Of a DNA stretch of 64,000 nt, positions 27,443-36,731 are shown piece after piece (position 1 is the stretch's first letter; the number at the start of each line of letters is the position of its first letter). This stretch comes from Aquisalimonas sp. 2447 (GTDB taxonomy: Bacteria > Pseudomonadota > Gammaproteobacteria > Nitrococcales > Aquisalimonadaceae): the NCBI RefSeq assembly GCF_012044895.1, contig NZ_CP050695.1, positions 1,394,501 through 1,458,500 on the forward strand, written 5' to 3'. Position numbers and translations under genes: made by a program. Below the pieces are notes generated by a model. It saw only the letters and a program-made list of their open reading frames with translations, was not told the DNA's origin and made no database searches.

Positions 27443-27471
27443 TTTTCAGGGAGAAACTCAATGGGTATACT
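27443..27471 (+). promoter_or_regulatory. sigma70 promoter for grxD
   Basis: TTTTCA (27443-27448), 17-bp spacer, TATACT (27466-27471). The -10 matches five of six consensus bases. The leader to the grxD start would be about 88 nt. Confidence 0.55.
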
Positions 27472-27565
27472 GGATACATGATTTTCGCTAACCCTTTACT
27501 GCCGAGAAGGTTAGTAAGTCCTGCCCGCGCGGCTGGCAGAGGCACCCATCAAGACGAGGTACGCA

Positions 27566-27901
27566 ATGGACGAGGTTCAGGAAGCCATCAAGAAGCAGGT
27601 GGACAGCCATCCGGTGATTCTGTTCATGAAGGGAACGCCGCAGTTTCCGCAGTGCGGTTTCTCCATGAAGGCATCCCAGGCACTGGCCGGCTGCGAGGCG
27701 GAATTCGCCTACGTCAACGTGCTCGAGGACGAGCGCATCCGTCAGGGCATCAAGGACTTCGGCAACTGGCCCACGATCCCGCAGCTCTACATCGGCGGTG
27801 AGCTGGTGGGTGGCTGCGACATCATCCTGGAGATGTATGAAAGCGGCGACCTCGAGCAGATGGTGAAGTCCGCCGTCGCGCAACAGAGCGACGACGCCTG
27901 A
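27566..27901 (+). CDS. grxD: monothiol glutaredoxin, CGFS type
   Basis: Class II glutaredoxin of 111 residues. The CGFS active site (Cys30), the GTPQFPQ element before it, WPTIPQLYI and GGCDI place it with E. coli Grx4. These proteins bind a glutathione-ligated 2Fe-2S cluster and hand clusters to target proteins rather than reducing disulfides. Fits the iron-sulfur-rich gene content of the window. GAGG lies 6 nt before the ATG. Confidence 0.95.
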   Translation: MDEVQEAIKKQVDSHPVILFMKGTPQFPQCGFSMKASQALAGCEAEFAYVNVLEDERIRQGIKDFGNWPTIPQLYIGGELVGGCDIILEMYESGDLEQMVKSAVAQQSDDA

Positions 27902-27923
27902 TCTCCGGCCAGGAATGACGCGC

Positions 27924-27950
27924 ACGCGCCCCGGCCCGGCCGGGGCGCGT
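27924..27950 (+). terminator. terminator after grxD
   Basis: Perfect 12-bp GC-rich stem (ACGCGCCCCGGC / GCCGGGGCGCGT), 3-nt loop, then CGTTT, starting 22 nt after the grxD stop. Confidence 0.75.
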
Positions 27951-28134
27951 CGTTTCCGGCTGTGCTATACGAAGGTGTTGAAAACCTGCCGACGCGCCCC
28001 AATGCGTGATCCGGTAGGGATGGCGGGAGACGGCCATTGAGGGTCTGGCCGCTGGCCGATCCCCGTCACGCAGCTCTCCGGCCATGGCCCCAAGGGCCGT
28101 GGCCGTACATCTTGTAACGGAAGGAGGCACAAGA

Positions 28135-28761
28135 ATGGCTTACGAACTCCCGGATCTTCCCTATGCCCACAATGCGCTGGAGCCACACATCGATGCCAAG
28201 ACCATGGAGATCCACCACGGCAAGCATCACAACACCTATGTGACCAAGCTCAACGGCGCAGTGGAGAACCACCCGGAGCTTGCCTCCAAGCCGGTGGAAG
28301 AGCTCATCAAGCGCATCAAGGATCTGCCGGCGGACATTCAGACGCCGGTGCGTAACAACGGCGGTGGTCATGCCAACCACACCATGTTCTGGCAGATGAT
28401 GAGCCCCAACGGGGGTGGCGGGCCCAGCGGTGAACTGGCCGACGCCATCAACAGCACCTTCGGCAGCCTGGACGCCTTCAAGGAGGAGTTCACCAATGCC
28501 GCCGTGGGCCGCTTCGGCTCCGGCTGGGCCTGGCTGGTGGTGGACAAGAGCGGCAAGCTGCGCGTGACCTCCACGCCCAACCAGGACAGCCCGCTCATGG
28601 AAGACATCGTCGATGTCCCGGGCACCCCGCTACTGGGCCTGGACGTGTGGGAACACGCCTATTACCTCAACTACCAGAACCGGCGCCCGGACTACATCGC
28701 GGCGTTCTGGAACGTGGTGAACTGGGACGACGTGGCCAAGCGCTACGCGGCAGCCAAGTAA
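28135..28761 (+). CDS. sodA: superoxide dismutase, Mn/Fe family
   Basis: Dismutates superoxide in the cytosol. The 208-residue chain has the first ligand in [13 protein letters not shown], the second in [13 protein letters not shown], and Asp and His ligands in [20 protein letters not shown] with the GSGWAWLVV pattern is closer to Mn-type SodA than to Fe-type SodB; metal choice is not certain. The start at 28135 has AGGAGG 7 nt upstream. A GC-rich hairpin at 28080-28104 lies in the leader. A strong terminator follows. Confidence 0.93.
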   Translation: MAYELPDLPYAHNALEPHIDAKTMEIHHGKHHNTYVTKLNGAVENHPELASKPVEELIKRIKDLPADIQTPVRNNGGGHANHTMFWQMMSPNGGGGPSGELADAINSTFGSLDAFKEEFTNAAVGRFGSGWAWLVVDKSGKLRVTSTPNQDSPLMEDIVDVPGTPLLGLDVWEHAYYLNYQNRRPDYIAAFWNVVNWDDVAKRYAAAK

Positions 28762-28781
28762 CCCCCAGCACCGCTGACCCT

Positions 28782-28810
28782 AAAAAACCCCGCCGCTGGC
28801 GGGGTTTTTT
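28782..28810. terminator. bidirectional-looking Rho-independent terminator after sodA
   Basis: A13-bp stem AAAAAACCCCGCC / GGCGGGGTTTTTT with a 3-nt loop. The T6 run on the plus strand makes it a classic terminator, and the A-run gives the same on the minus strand, where rnt ends. Confidence 0.92.
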
Positions 28811-28841
28811 GTGAGGCGCCTTACGATACACCGTTCCTTGC

Positions 28842-28974
28842 GTAGGGCGGACCTTCAGGTCCGCCGTTTCCCGGTACGCAAGCGGCAGGGTGGACGTTCA
28901 GGTCCACCTTCTCCCGACATGCAGGCCGAGGTGGTTCGTCGGACGGCAACGGTGGACCTGAAGGTCCACCCTAC
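28842..28974. repeat. REP-like palindrome block 1 (three units)
   Basis: Three palindromic units: 28842-28865 (GTAGGGCGGACC..GGTCCGCC), 28888-28908 (GGGTGGACG..GGTCCACC) and, inverted, 28951-28974 (GGTGGACC..GGTCCACCCTAC). The outer units point inward like a BIME. The first unit has GCGGACC paired with GGTCCGC where others have GTGGACC with GGTCCAC, a compensatory change. Lies between sodA and rnt 3' ends. Confidence 0.85.
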
Positions 28975-29000
28975 GGTTCCTGCAGCGACCGCTATTGCAG

Positions 29001-29645
29001 CTATCGTGGGATGCCGATGTGCCGGTCCCACTGGTTGACGATCTCGCAGAAGAGATCGGCGGTCTTTTCCGCGTCATAGACCGCGGAGTGCGCCTCCTGG
29101 CCGTCCCAGCCCAGGCCGGCGCAGCGCACGGCGCGGGCCAGCACGGTCTGGCCGAAGGCCAGCCCCGCCAGGGTGGCCGTGTCGAAACTGCCGAAGGGGT
29201 GGAAGGGATTGCGGCGGATGCCGCAGCGCTCGACGGCGGCGTTGAGGAAGTTGAGATCGAAGGTGGCGTTGTGGCCCACCAGGATCGCACGGGTGCAACT
29301 GGTATCCCGGACCTCTTGGCGAATGGGTTTGAACACGCGTCCCAGGGCATCCTGCTCGCCGTAGGCGATGCGCAGGGGATGGTCCGGGTCGATGCCGTTG
29401 ATCTCCAGCGATTTCGGATCGATGTTGGCCCCCTCGAAGGGGCGGACGTGCAGTGAATGGGTGTCGGCGCGGTACAGACGGCCGTCGTCGTCCATGCGCA
29501 CGATCACCGCTGCGATCTGTAGCAGGGCGTCGGTCTGAGAGTTCAGCCCGCCGGTCTCCACGTCCACCACCACCGGCAGGAAGCTGCGGAAGCGGCGGGC
29601 GATGGCGGTCTCCGGGGCGGACGTCGCGGTGTCTTGCTCGGCCAT
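29001..29645 (-). CDS. rnt: ribonuclease T
   Basis: DEDDh exonuclease of 214 residues that trims 3' ends of tRNA and other stable RNAs. The three exonuclease motifs are visible: VDVETGGLN (residue 26 on), HNATFDLNF and HSAVYDAEKTA. It ends GIPR shortly after. The start at 29645 follows pyrC by 16 nt and gives MAEQDTATS before the catalytic core; longer in-frame starts run through pyrC and are ignored. Confidence 0.93.
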   Translation of the reverse strand: MAEQDTATSAPETAIARRFRSFLPVVVDVETGGLNSQTDALLQIAAVIVRMDDDGRLYRADTHSLHVRPFEGANIDPKSLEINGIDPDHPLRIAYGEQDALGRVFKPIRQEVRDTSCTRAILVGHNATFDLNFLNAAVERCGIRRNPFHPFGSFDTATLAGLAFGQTVLARAVRCAGLGWDGQEAHSAVYDAEKTADLFCEIVNQWDRHIGIPR

Positions 29646-29661
29646 GGTGATCTGCGTTCCG

Positions 29662-30705
29662 TCAGGTGAGTTGCCAGGCAACGGTCTCGCCGGCAAGGAA
29701 TGGCACGATGCGTTGGTTACCGAAGCTGCAGTGTTCCGGCAGGGTCCACGGCGACCGCGACAGGGTAATGGTGTCGGTGTTCCGGGGCAGGCTGTAGAAG
29801 TCCGGCCCGTGATGGCTCGCGAACGCCTCCAGGCGGTCCAGGCGGCCGGCGGCCTCGAAGATGCCCGCATACAGCTCGATGGCCGCGGGCGCCGTGAAAC
29901 AGCCGGCACAGCCGCAGGCGTTTTCCTTGTCCTCCTGGGCATGCGGTGCGCTGTCGGTACCCAGAAAGAACTTCGGATTGCCGGATGTGGCGGCTTCCAC
30001 CAGCGCCTCCTGGTCCTTCTCCCGCTTGAGGATGGGCAGGCAGTAGTAGTGTGGCCGGATCCCGCCCACCAGCATGTGATTGCGGTTGCACAGCAGATGC
30101 TGGATGGTGATGGTCGCGCCCACCGTCTCCGGTGCTTCGCGCACGAACTCGGCAGCCACGCTGGTGGTGATGTGCTCGCAGACGATGCGCAGGCGCGGGT
30201 GGCGGGCCAGTAGCGGCGCGAGGCGTTCGTCCAGAAAGCGCGCTTCACGGTCGAAGATGTCCACGCTGTCCGTGGTGACCTCGCCGTGGATGAGCAGGGG
30301 CAGACCGACTTCGGTCATGGCCGCCAGGGTCTCGTCACAGTGCCGGAGATCGGTGACGCCCGCGTCCGAATTGGTGGTCGCCCCTGCCGGGTAGAGCTTG
30401 ACGCCGTAGATGATGCCGCTGGCCGCCGCCTTCTCGATCTCCGCCGGCGGGGTATTGTCGGTGAGATACAGCGTCATCAGCGCCTGGAAGTCATTGCCCT
30501 CGGGCACGGCTGCTAGGATGCGCTCCCGGTATCCCTGCGCCTGGGCCACGGTGGTCACCGGCGGCTTCAGGTTGGGCATGATGATGGCGCGGCCGAACCG
30601 GCGCGCTGAAAATGGCACAACATCGGCCAGCACGTCGCCGTCGCGGACGTGCAGGTGCCAGTCGTCGGGTCGGGTGAGGGTGATCTGGTCCATGGATCGG
30701 GTCAT
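29662..30705 (-). CDS. pyrC: dihydroorotase (class II)
   Basis: Pyrimidine biosynthesis enzyme that closes carbamoyl-aspartate to dihydroorotate. The chain (347 residues) has the zinc-binding HLH in [13 protein letters not shown], the carbamylated-lysine segment [12 protein letters not shown], further His ligands in LIHGEV and CEHIT, and the GTDSAPH motif. The start at 30705 leaves 11 residues before RPDDW, as in E. coli PyrC; ATG at 30693 is an alternative. Operon with rnt. Homology with the short class II enzymes is clear. Confidence 0.93.
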   Translation of the reverse strand: MTRSMDQITLTRPDDWHLHVRDGDVLADVVPFSARRFGRAIIMPNLKPPVTTVAQAQGYRERILAAVPEGNDFQALMTLYLTDNTPPAEIEKAAASGIIYGVKLYPAGATTNSDAGVTDLRHCDETLAAMTEVGLPLLIHGEVTTDSVDIFDREARFLDERLAPLLARHPRLRIVCEHITTSVAAEFVREAPETVGATITIQHLLCNRNHMLVGGIRPHYYCLPILKREKDQEALVEAATSGNPKFFLGTDSAPHAQEDKENACGCAGCFTAPAAIELYAGIFEAAGRLDRLEAFASHHGPDFYSLPRNTDTITLSRSPWTLPEHCSFGNQRIVPFLAGETVAWQLT

Positions 30706-30827
30706 AGCGGCGGCGCAATCAGCCGGAGAGTATACTTGCTCCGAGGTGCTGGATGCGACCGTTGCGGGCATGCGCCGATGCCGGAGCATGACAGGGTTGT
30801 TCCGATGCAGGCCGGTTGTGGTTGGGG

Positions 30828-30909
30828 GCGCTGGTTATCGCGACTGACTTCGCTCCTACAAGGGCAGGCCCGCCACTGTAGGAGCGACGTCAGTCGCGAT
30901 AACCAGCGC
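30828..30909. repeat. REP-type long inverted repeat (GTAGGAGCGACGTCAGTCGCGA family)
   Basis: Two 32-nt arms (30828-30859 and 30878-30909) pair with one mismatch around an 18-nt loop. The sequence CGCGACTGACGTCGCTCCTAC is the same family as the site occupied by the IS110 element at 31976. It is located between pyrC and the carbonic anhydrase gene and ends 6 nt from that gene's stop, so it may also act as a transcription barrier. Confidence 0.85.
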
Positions 30910-30915
30910 TGGAAC

Positions 30916-31437
30916 TCACTCCATCGCCCGCAGTTGCTCCCGATAACGCCGACCGTTGTCCACATAGTGCTCGGCCCCGTGGGCCAGTGCCGCCTTCTGC
31001 TCGTCGTTCAACTCCTTGACCACCTTGCCCGGCGAGCCCATGACCACGGAGCCGTCGGGGATCTCCTTGCCTTCGGGAACCAGGGCGTTGGCGCCGATCA
31101 GGCAGTTGCGACCGATCTTCGCGCCATTGAGGATCACCGCGTTGATGCCGATCAGGCTGCCGTCACCGATGGTGCAACCGTGCAGCATGACCTTGTGCCC
31201 CACGGTGACGTTGCGGCCGATCTCCAGGACGATGCCCGGGTCGGTGTGCAGCACCGAGCCGTCCTGGATGTTGGAGTTGTCGCCGATGATGATGCGGTCC
31301 GTGTCGCCGCGGATCACGGCGTTGAACCAGATGCTGACATCGTGGCCGATCTCCACGTCACCGATGACGGTGGCATTGTCGGCAATGAAACACTCGCCGT
31401 GGCGGACCGGGCGGCGGCCGTCCAGTTCATAGAGCAT
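30916..31437 (-). CDS. gamma-carbonic-anhydrase-like hexapeptide protein
   Basis: Left-handed beta-helix protein of 173 residues (YrdA/PaaY group). Hexapeptide repeats run from about residue 20 to 140. The metal-binding histidines of the family are present in [16 protein letters not shown]. Members are carbonic anhydrases or CoA-thioester-handling proteins; the substrate is unknown here. The start at 31437 ([10 protein letters not shown]) removes an upstream extension that overlaps the divergent thioesterase. Confidence 0.88.
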   Translation of the reverse strand: MLYELDGRRPVRHGECFIADNATVIGDVEIGHDVSIWFNAVIRGDTDRIIIGDNSNIQDGSVLHTDPGIVLEIGRNVTVGHKVMLHGCTIGDGSLIGINAVILNGAKIGRNCLIGANALVPEGKEIPDGSVVMGSPGKVVKELNDEQKAALAHGAEHYVDNGRRYREQLRAME

Positions 31438-31496
31438 GCATGCCTCTCCTGTTGCTAAAGTACGCGCGGACAACAATCCGCAGACAGGGGAACATG

Positions 31497-31931
31497 ATGG
31501 CACGGGAAGACTTTCGGCTGCTGCACAAGGAGCGCGTTCGCTGGGGCGAGGCGGACATGCAGGGCGTTGTGTTCAATGCCCATTATCTGACCTATGTGGA
31601 CGTGGGGGTGACGGAGTACTTCCGTGCCCTGGAGCAGAACCAGGGCCGGCTCGCCGTGGGCGGGGGCGATTTCTTCATGGCCCGTACGGAGCTGGATTTC
31701 CATGCCTCGGCGGAGTTCGACGACCTCATCGAGATCGGCGCCCGCATCGCGCGGTTCGGTCGCACCAGCGTGGAGTGGGTCTCGGAGATCCACCGCGGAG
31801 ATGCCCATCTCATCACCGCCCGCATGATCTATGTCCACGCCGATCTGGAGAGTCGCAGCAGCCAGCCGGTGCCGGAGGCGTTCAAGCACACGGTAGCGGC
31901 GTTCGAGCGGGTGCGGCCGGAAGGTGTGTGA
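31497..31931 (+). CDS. acyl-CoA thioesterase, YbgC/4HBT hotdog family
   Basis: Thioesterase of 144 residues. [22 protein letters not shown] carries the active-site Asp of the 4-hydroxybenzoyl-CoA thioesterase family (D in EADMQG). ATGs at 31494 and 31497 are adjacent; AGGGG lies just upstream and the second is favoured by spacing. Divergent from the carbonic-anhydrase-like gene with a 59-bp spacer. Confidence 0.87.
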   Translation: MAREDFRLLHKERVRWGEADMQGVVFNAHYLTYVDVGVTEYFRALEQNQGRLAVGGGDFFMARTELDFHASAEFDDLIEIGARIARFGRTSVEWVSEIHRGDAHLITARMIYVHADLESRSSQPVPEAFKHTVAAFERVRPEGV

Positions 31932-32039
31932 ACCCCGGGAGCACACCCCCACCGCCTGCCACGCCCCCGTAGGAGATTGCGCATCAACGCTGTTGGTGCG
32001 CTGTCGCGCAGCAAACATGGTGCAAGATAGGCGGGCGCA

Positions 32040-32195
32040 CGGAGAGCAGAGGCCAGACGCCGCACTGGTGTGCATGCACCCGCGTAGGAGAGTGGCCCGC
32101 ACGGCATCGGCGTGGAGTCGTTGAAGGCACGGCACTGGCCGTGACCTCGTATGAGAGAGTGAGCCCTACCGCCGCCGTGTCTCCCCGTACGCCCT
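32040..32195 (+). ncRNA. candidate IS110 bridge RNA
   Basis: In the noncoding left end, CGTAGGAG (32083-32090) equals the top strand left of the insertion point. A CACG/CGTG hairpin (32100-32114) follows, then GTCGTT (32117-32122), which can pair with AGCGAC right of the insertion point with one G-U. A 6-bp hairpin (CACGGC/GCCGTG, 32128-32143) leads to ATGAGAG (32151-32157), equal to the right end of the IS (33603-33609). The order target guide, hairpin, target guide, donor guide is that of IS621-type bridge RNAs. The right donor guide is not clear (GTCT at 32179-32182 possible). RNA ends are guesses. Confidence 0.6.
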
Positions 32196-32220
32196 TGTGA
32201 TCATCATGTGAGGAACGGAC

Positions 32221-33554
32221 ATGGCAGGCAAGAGGCAGAAGCGGCGGTTGGAGGTGGTGCATCCGGATTGTGCCGGTATCGATGTCGGGGGTCACGAGCA
32301 TTGGGTGGCGGTGGATCCCGGGCGTTGCGAGGTCTCGGTGCGGTGTTTCAGCGGTTTCACCGACGATCTGCAGGCGCTGGCCGACTGGCTGGAGTCGCTG
32401 GGGATCACCCAGGTGGCGATGGAGGCGACGGGGTGTACTGGATTGCGCCCTTTGAGGTGCTTGATGCACGGGGCTTTGAGGTTCTGCTGGTCAACTCCCG
32501 GGCCACGCGGCAGGTCTCGGGGCGCAAGTCCGATGTGCTCGACTGTCAGTGGATCTGGCAGTTGATGAGCCACGGTTTGTTGAGCGGTGCCTTTCGCCCG
32601 GGTGATGCGGTGTGCACGCTGCGTGCGTTCGTGCGCCAGCGCAGTCGCCGGATCCAGGCCCAGTCGTGGTGTCTGAACCACATGCACAAGGCGCTGGCGC
32701 AGATGAACGTGCATCTGGGCCATGTCGTCAGCGACCTCAAGGGCAAGACGGCGATGCGCATCCTGCGGGCGATTGTCGCCGGTGAGCGGGATCCGTGGCA
32801 GCTCGCCACGCTACGCGATCGGCGGCTGCGCGCCGACGAGGCGACGGTCGCGCGCAGCCTGCATGGCAACTGGCGCGTCGAGCATCTCTTTGCCCTCGAG
32901 CAGGCACTGGCGCACTTTGATTTTCTCGAGCAGCAGATCGGCGCCTGTGATCGGGCGATCCTCTCGGCACTCGAGGCACTGCCCGTGCGTGCCTGTGCCC
33001 CGACTGAACTCGCCACCCCCTCGCGCAGCGCCCACCGCAGCGCGGCCGAGCAGCGCCGGCTCCAACAGGCACTCCTCCAGGTCATGGGGGTCGATCTCAG
33101 CGCCATCCCATCGCTGGGTGTCGACACCGTGCTGGTGATCGCCGGAGAAATCGGCCCCGACCTCTCGCGCTTTCCCTCCCAGGCGCACTTCTGCTCCTGG
33201 CTCGGGCTCGCGCCACCGACCCGGATCTCGGGTGGCAAAGCCCTCAGCGGGCCGGGGACGAAGGTCAACAACATCGCCGCCCAGGCACTCCGCCAAGCCG
33301 CCTCGAACGCGCGATCGAGTCGCAGCTTCATCGGCGCCGCCCATCGCGCAAGACTGACACGCATGGACACCGCCAAAGCGATCAAGGCCACCGCTCACCA
33401 GCTCGCCCGGCTGATCTACGCCATGCTCACCCGTGGCCAGCCCTACGTCGAGAAAGGCATCGAGGCCTTCGAGGCCACACGCCATGATCGCCAACTGCGG
33501 GCACTCCAGCGCAAGGCCCGCAAACTCGGCCTCGATCTGGTGCCAGCAGCATGA
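32221..33554 (+). pseudogene. IS110-family transposase (DEDD recombinase), frameshifted
   Basis: Bridge-RNA-guided recombinase family. The N-terminal RuvC-like part has the first Asp in AGIDVGGHEHWV, Glu in AMEATG, and two Asp in SDVLDCQW. The C-terminal transposase_20 part has IPSLGVDTVLVIAGEIGP and the LGLAPPTRISGGK segment with the presumed catalytic Ser. The frame breaks at 32430-32433: a run of four G where five would restore METGVYWI-type continuity. Start ATG at 32221 follows GAGG. Both halves are otherwise intact, about 444 residues in total. A sequencing slip or programmed shift cannot be excluded. Confidence 0.85.
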
Positions 33555-33678
33555 CTCAATATGAAACCGCCCCTGTCAAAACAACGACCTGGCAGATGTT
33601 TGATGAGAGCGACGTCAGTCGCGACCTGCCAGGGTACAGGAACAGGGCCCAGGCTCTTTACGGTGGCTTCGATCCGCG

Positions 33679-33790
33679 GGCGCCGATCGAGTACTCCGGT
33701 CACGGACACGCCGCAAGTACGTCCGTGTAGGCTCGGCTCCAGCCATCCATGGCTGGAGACGGTCCGTGACCGGAGTACCCGATCAGCGCC
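33679..33790. repeat. nested structured repeat, copy A
   Basis: Outer arms 33679-33707 and 33762-33790 pair over 29 nt with two mismatches. The core 33698-33771 is 74 nt, bounded by GGTCACGGAC and GTCCGTGACC, and contains an inner hairpin CTCCAGCCAT / ATGGCTGGAG. A second copy is at 35149. It lies within the loop of the REP pair, so two repeat families are nested. The 337-bp spacer 33555-33891 holds only these repeats and the IS right end. Confidence 0.85.
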
Positions 33791-33891
33791 GGCGGCATTG
33801 CAAATCGCCACCGGCCAGGGCTGGCCCGGCTTCCTGCGCCCTGGCAGGTCGCGACTGACGTCGCTCCTACGGGGGGCGTGGCGGGGTTTCC

Positions 33892-34995
33892 TTAGGCGAA
33901 CGTGATCACGCCGCGGGCGTTGCGCCCGGCTTCCATGTCGGCGAAGGCCTGGGCTGCCTGGTCGATGGTGTAGCGCTGGGTTACCAGTTCGTCCAGCATC
34001 AGATCGCCCTTGGCATAGAGCCCGAACAGGCGCGGAAAGTCGTAACGCGGCCGGGCGGACCCGAACCAGCTGCCGCGGATGCCGCGCTCCTCGGCGGGCA
34101 GGGACAGGGTGCGGATGGTGGTCATGTCCTCCCGCGGGGCAACGCCCACCACGATCACTGTGCCGCCCTTGCCGAGGCTGGCGTAGGCTTGCTCGGCCAC
34201 CTTGCCACGGCCGACGCACTCGAAGGCGTAGTCCGCGCCGCCCCGGGTGAGCTTGCGGATGGTCTTGGCGGCCTTTTCATCGGCGACCACCACATCCGTG
34301 GCACCGAACTCCCTGGCCGTAGCCAGTTTCTCTTCGGACATGTCCACGGCGACAATCTGGCGGGCGCCGGCGATGCGGCATCCCTGGATGACGTTGAGAC
34401 CGACGCCGCCGGCGCCGAACACGACGGCGATGCTGCCGGGCTCCATCTGGGCGGTATTGAACACCGCGCCGACGCCGGTCATCACGGCGCAGCCCACCAG
34501 GGCGGCGCGGTCCATGGGCACGTCTTCGGTGACCGGGACGACGTTGTTTACGTGCAGCGTGGCGTACTCGGCCATGACGCCGCAGCCGGAGAAGATGTTC
34601 AGTGCGTTGCCGTTGCTGTCATGGGTGCGCACGCTGCCGTCGGGCAGGGTGGTGAGGGCGGAGTTGACCGTCTCGCACAGGACCGGACGGCCGGCGTTGC
34701 AGTAGCGGCAGGTGCCGCACATGCTCACGAAGGAGGTGATGACCCGGTCGCCGATCTGGAAGTCCGTGACGCCTTCGCCCACCTGGACGATTTCACCGGC
34801 GCCTTCGTGGCCGAGCACCAGGGGTGGGGGAAACGGGATGACGCCGGTGGCCGCCGAGAGGTCGCTGTGGCAGACGCCACAGGCGTGCAGCTTGATCATC
34901 ACCTCGTTGCGGCGGGGGGCCTCAACCTGGATTTCCTCGACACCGACAGGCTGGTTCCAGTCGCGGCAAACGGCGGCGCGGGCGGTCTGGGTCAT
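33892..34995 (-). CDS. zinc-dependent alcohol dehydrogenase (class III-like)
   Basis: Medium-chain dehydrogenase of 367 residues. Catalytic zinc ligands lie in CGVCHSD and GHEGAGEI, structural zinc in CGTCRYCNAGRPVLC, and NAD is bound by VFGAGGVGLNVIQG with Asp in VAVDMSEEK. The AGGAG ribosome site precedes the start. Similar proteins oxidise primary alcohols or aldehyde adducts; substrate is unknown. It is monocistronic, between two repeat elements. Confidence 0.87.
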   Translation of the reverse strand: MTQTARAAVCRDWNQPVGVEEIQVEAPRRNEVMIKLHACGVCHSDLSAATGVIPFPPPLVLGHEGAGEIVQVGEGVTDFQIGDRVITSFVSMCGTCRYCNAGRPVLCETVNSALTTLPDGSVRTHDSNGNALNIFSGCGVMAEYATLHVNNVVPVTEDVPMDRAALVGCAVMTGVGAVFNTAQMEPGSIAVVFGAGGVGLNVIQGCRIAGARQIVAVDMSEEKLATAREFGATDVVVADEKAAKTIRKLTRGGADYAFECVGRGKVAEQAYASLGKGGTVIVVGVAPREDMTTIRTLSLPAEERGIRGSWFGSARPRYDFPRLFGLYAKGDLMLDELVTQRYTIDQAAQAFADMEAGRNARGVITFA

Positions 34996-35148
34996 GACGC
35001 TTCTCTCCTGGGGGTTGAATCATTTTTTTGAAGTGTATCAGCTTGCCGGTGGCCAGTGTACCGGGATGGTTGCACTGGGCGGCCTGAGGTCGGATCATTC
35101 TGCCTCGGATTCAAGGGGCCGGTTCGGTTTCTCCGGTCCGGGGCGCGT

Positions 35149-35248
35149 CGCCGGGTATTCTGGTCACGGACACGCTGTGAATACGTCCGTGTGCGCTCGA
35201 CGCTGGCCCTCCCTGGCCAGCGACGGTCCGTGACCAGAACACCCGGCG
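35149..35248. repeat. nested structured repeat, copy B
   Basis: Arms 35149-35171 and 35226-35248 pair over 23 nt with one mismatch. The core 35162-35235 is again 74 nt between GGTCACGGAC and GTCCGTGACC. The inner hairpin is CGCTGGCC / GGCCAGCG, different in sequence from copy A yet equally paired. The region TACGTCCGTGT is identical in both. It fills most of the 317-bp spacer before argG, whose ribosome site is at 35301-35304. Confidence 0.85.
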
Positions 35249-35312
35249 CCGCGCGCGGTATATGGCCGCTCAGTGCCCTCGCTATTGTCATGATCAGTTT
35301 TGGAGCGCCCCA

Positions 35313-36524
<1,212 letters not shown>

Positions 36525-36543
36525 TCCTTTGTGGCGAAGGATA

Positions 36544-36568
36544 CGTGCCGCGTTGGCCGCGCGGCACG
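36544..36568 (+). terminator. hairpin after argG
   Basis: Perfect 9-bp stem CGTGCCGCG / CGCGGCACG with 7-nt loop, 19 nt after the argG stop; no T-run. Confidence 0.5.
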
Positions 36569-36731
36569 GGCGATTTCGCTGTTACGATTCGGCTTGATGT
36601 TGCAGCGCGATTGAGGATACAAACATCCCGGTCCGGGACAATAACGATAAGCGAAAGGGAGTGTTCCATGATTCTCGATGTGTCCGGCGAGCGCTCCCCG
36701 AGTCTTAGGGCAGGAGGGGGACCGTCGGGAT

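Larger units (their letters stand above)
31976..33609 (+). mobile_element. IS110-family insertion sequence in a REP element
   Basis: About 1.63 kb. The boundaries come from the split REP: left flank ends GTAGGAG at 31975, right flank resumes CGACGTC at 33610, with a 3-nt ambiguity (GAG on both sides). There are no terminal inverted repeats and no longer target duplication, as usual for IS110. A 245-bp noncoding left end precedes the transposase, and only 55 bp follow it, the arrangement of the IS110 rather than the IS1111 subgroup. The transposase is frameshifted, so this copy is probably immobile without help. Confidence 0.88.
31959..33881. repeat. REP pair split by the IS110 element
   Basis: The segment 31959-31975 joined to 33610-33634 forms a 42-nt arm that pairs with the intact arm at 33839-33881 with one single-base length difference (C5 versus G6). 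Only the left arm is interrupted. The part left of the splice ends GTAGGAG, and the part right of it begins CGACGTCAG. This shows the pre-insertion sequence directly. Confidence 0.88.

Noticed and set aside
28842-28974. CRISPR array
   Set aside because: Units are palindromic, differ in orientation and spacing, and no cas genes are present.
29646-30248. Extended frame upstream of rnt
   Set aside because: It runs antisense-free but in the wrong frame through pyrC; RNase T motifs begin only after 29645.
32221-33554. Programmed frameshift in the IS110 transposase
   Set aside because: No slippery heptamer or downstream stimulator was seen, and IS110 elements normally use a single frame; a mutation or read error is simpler.
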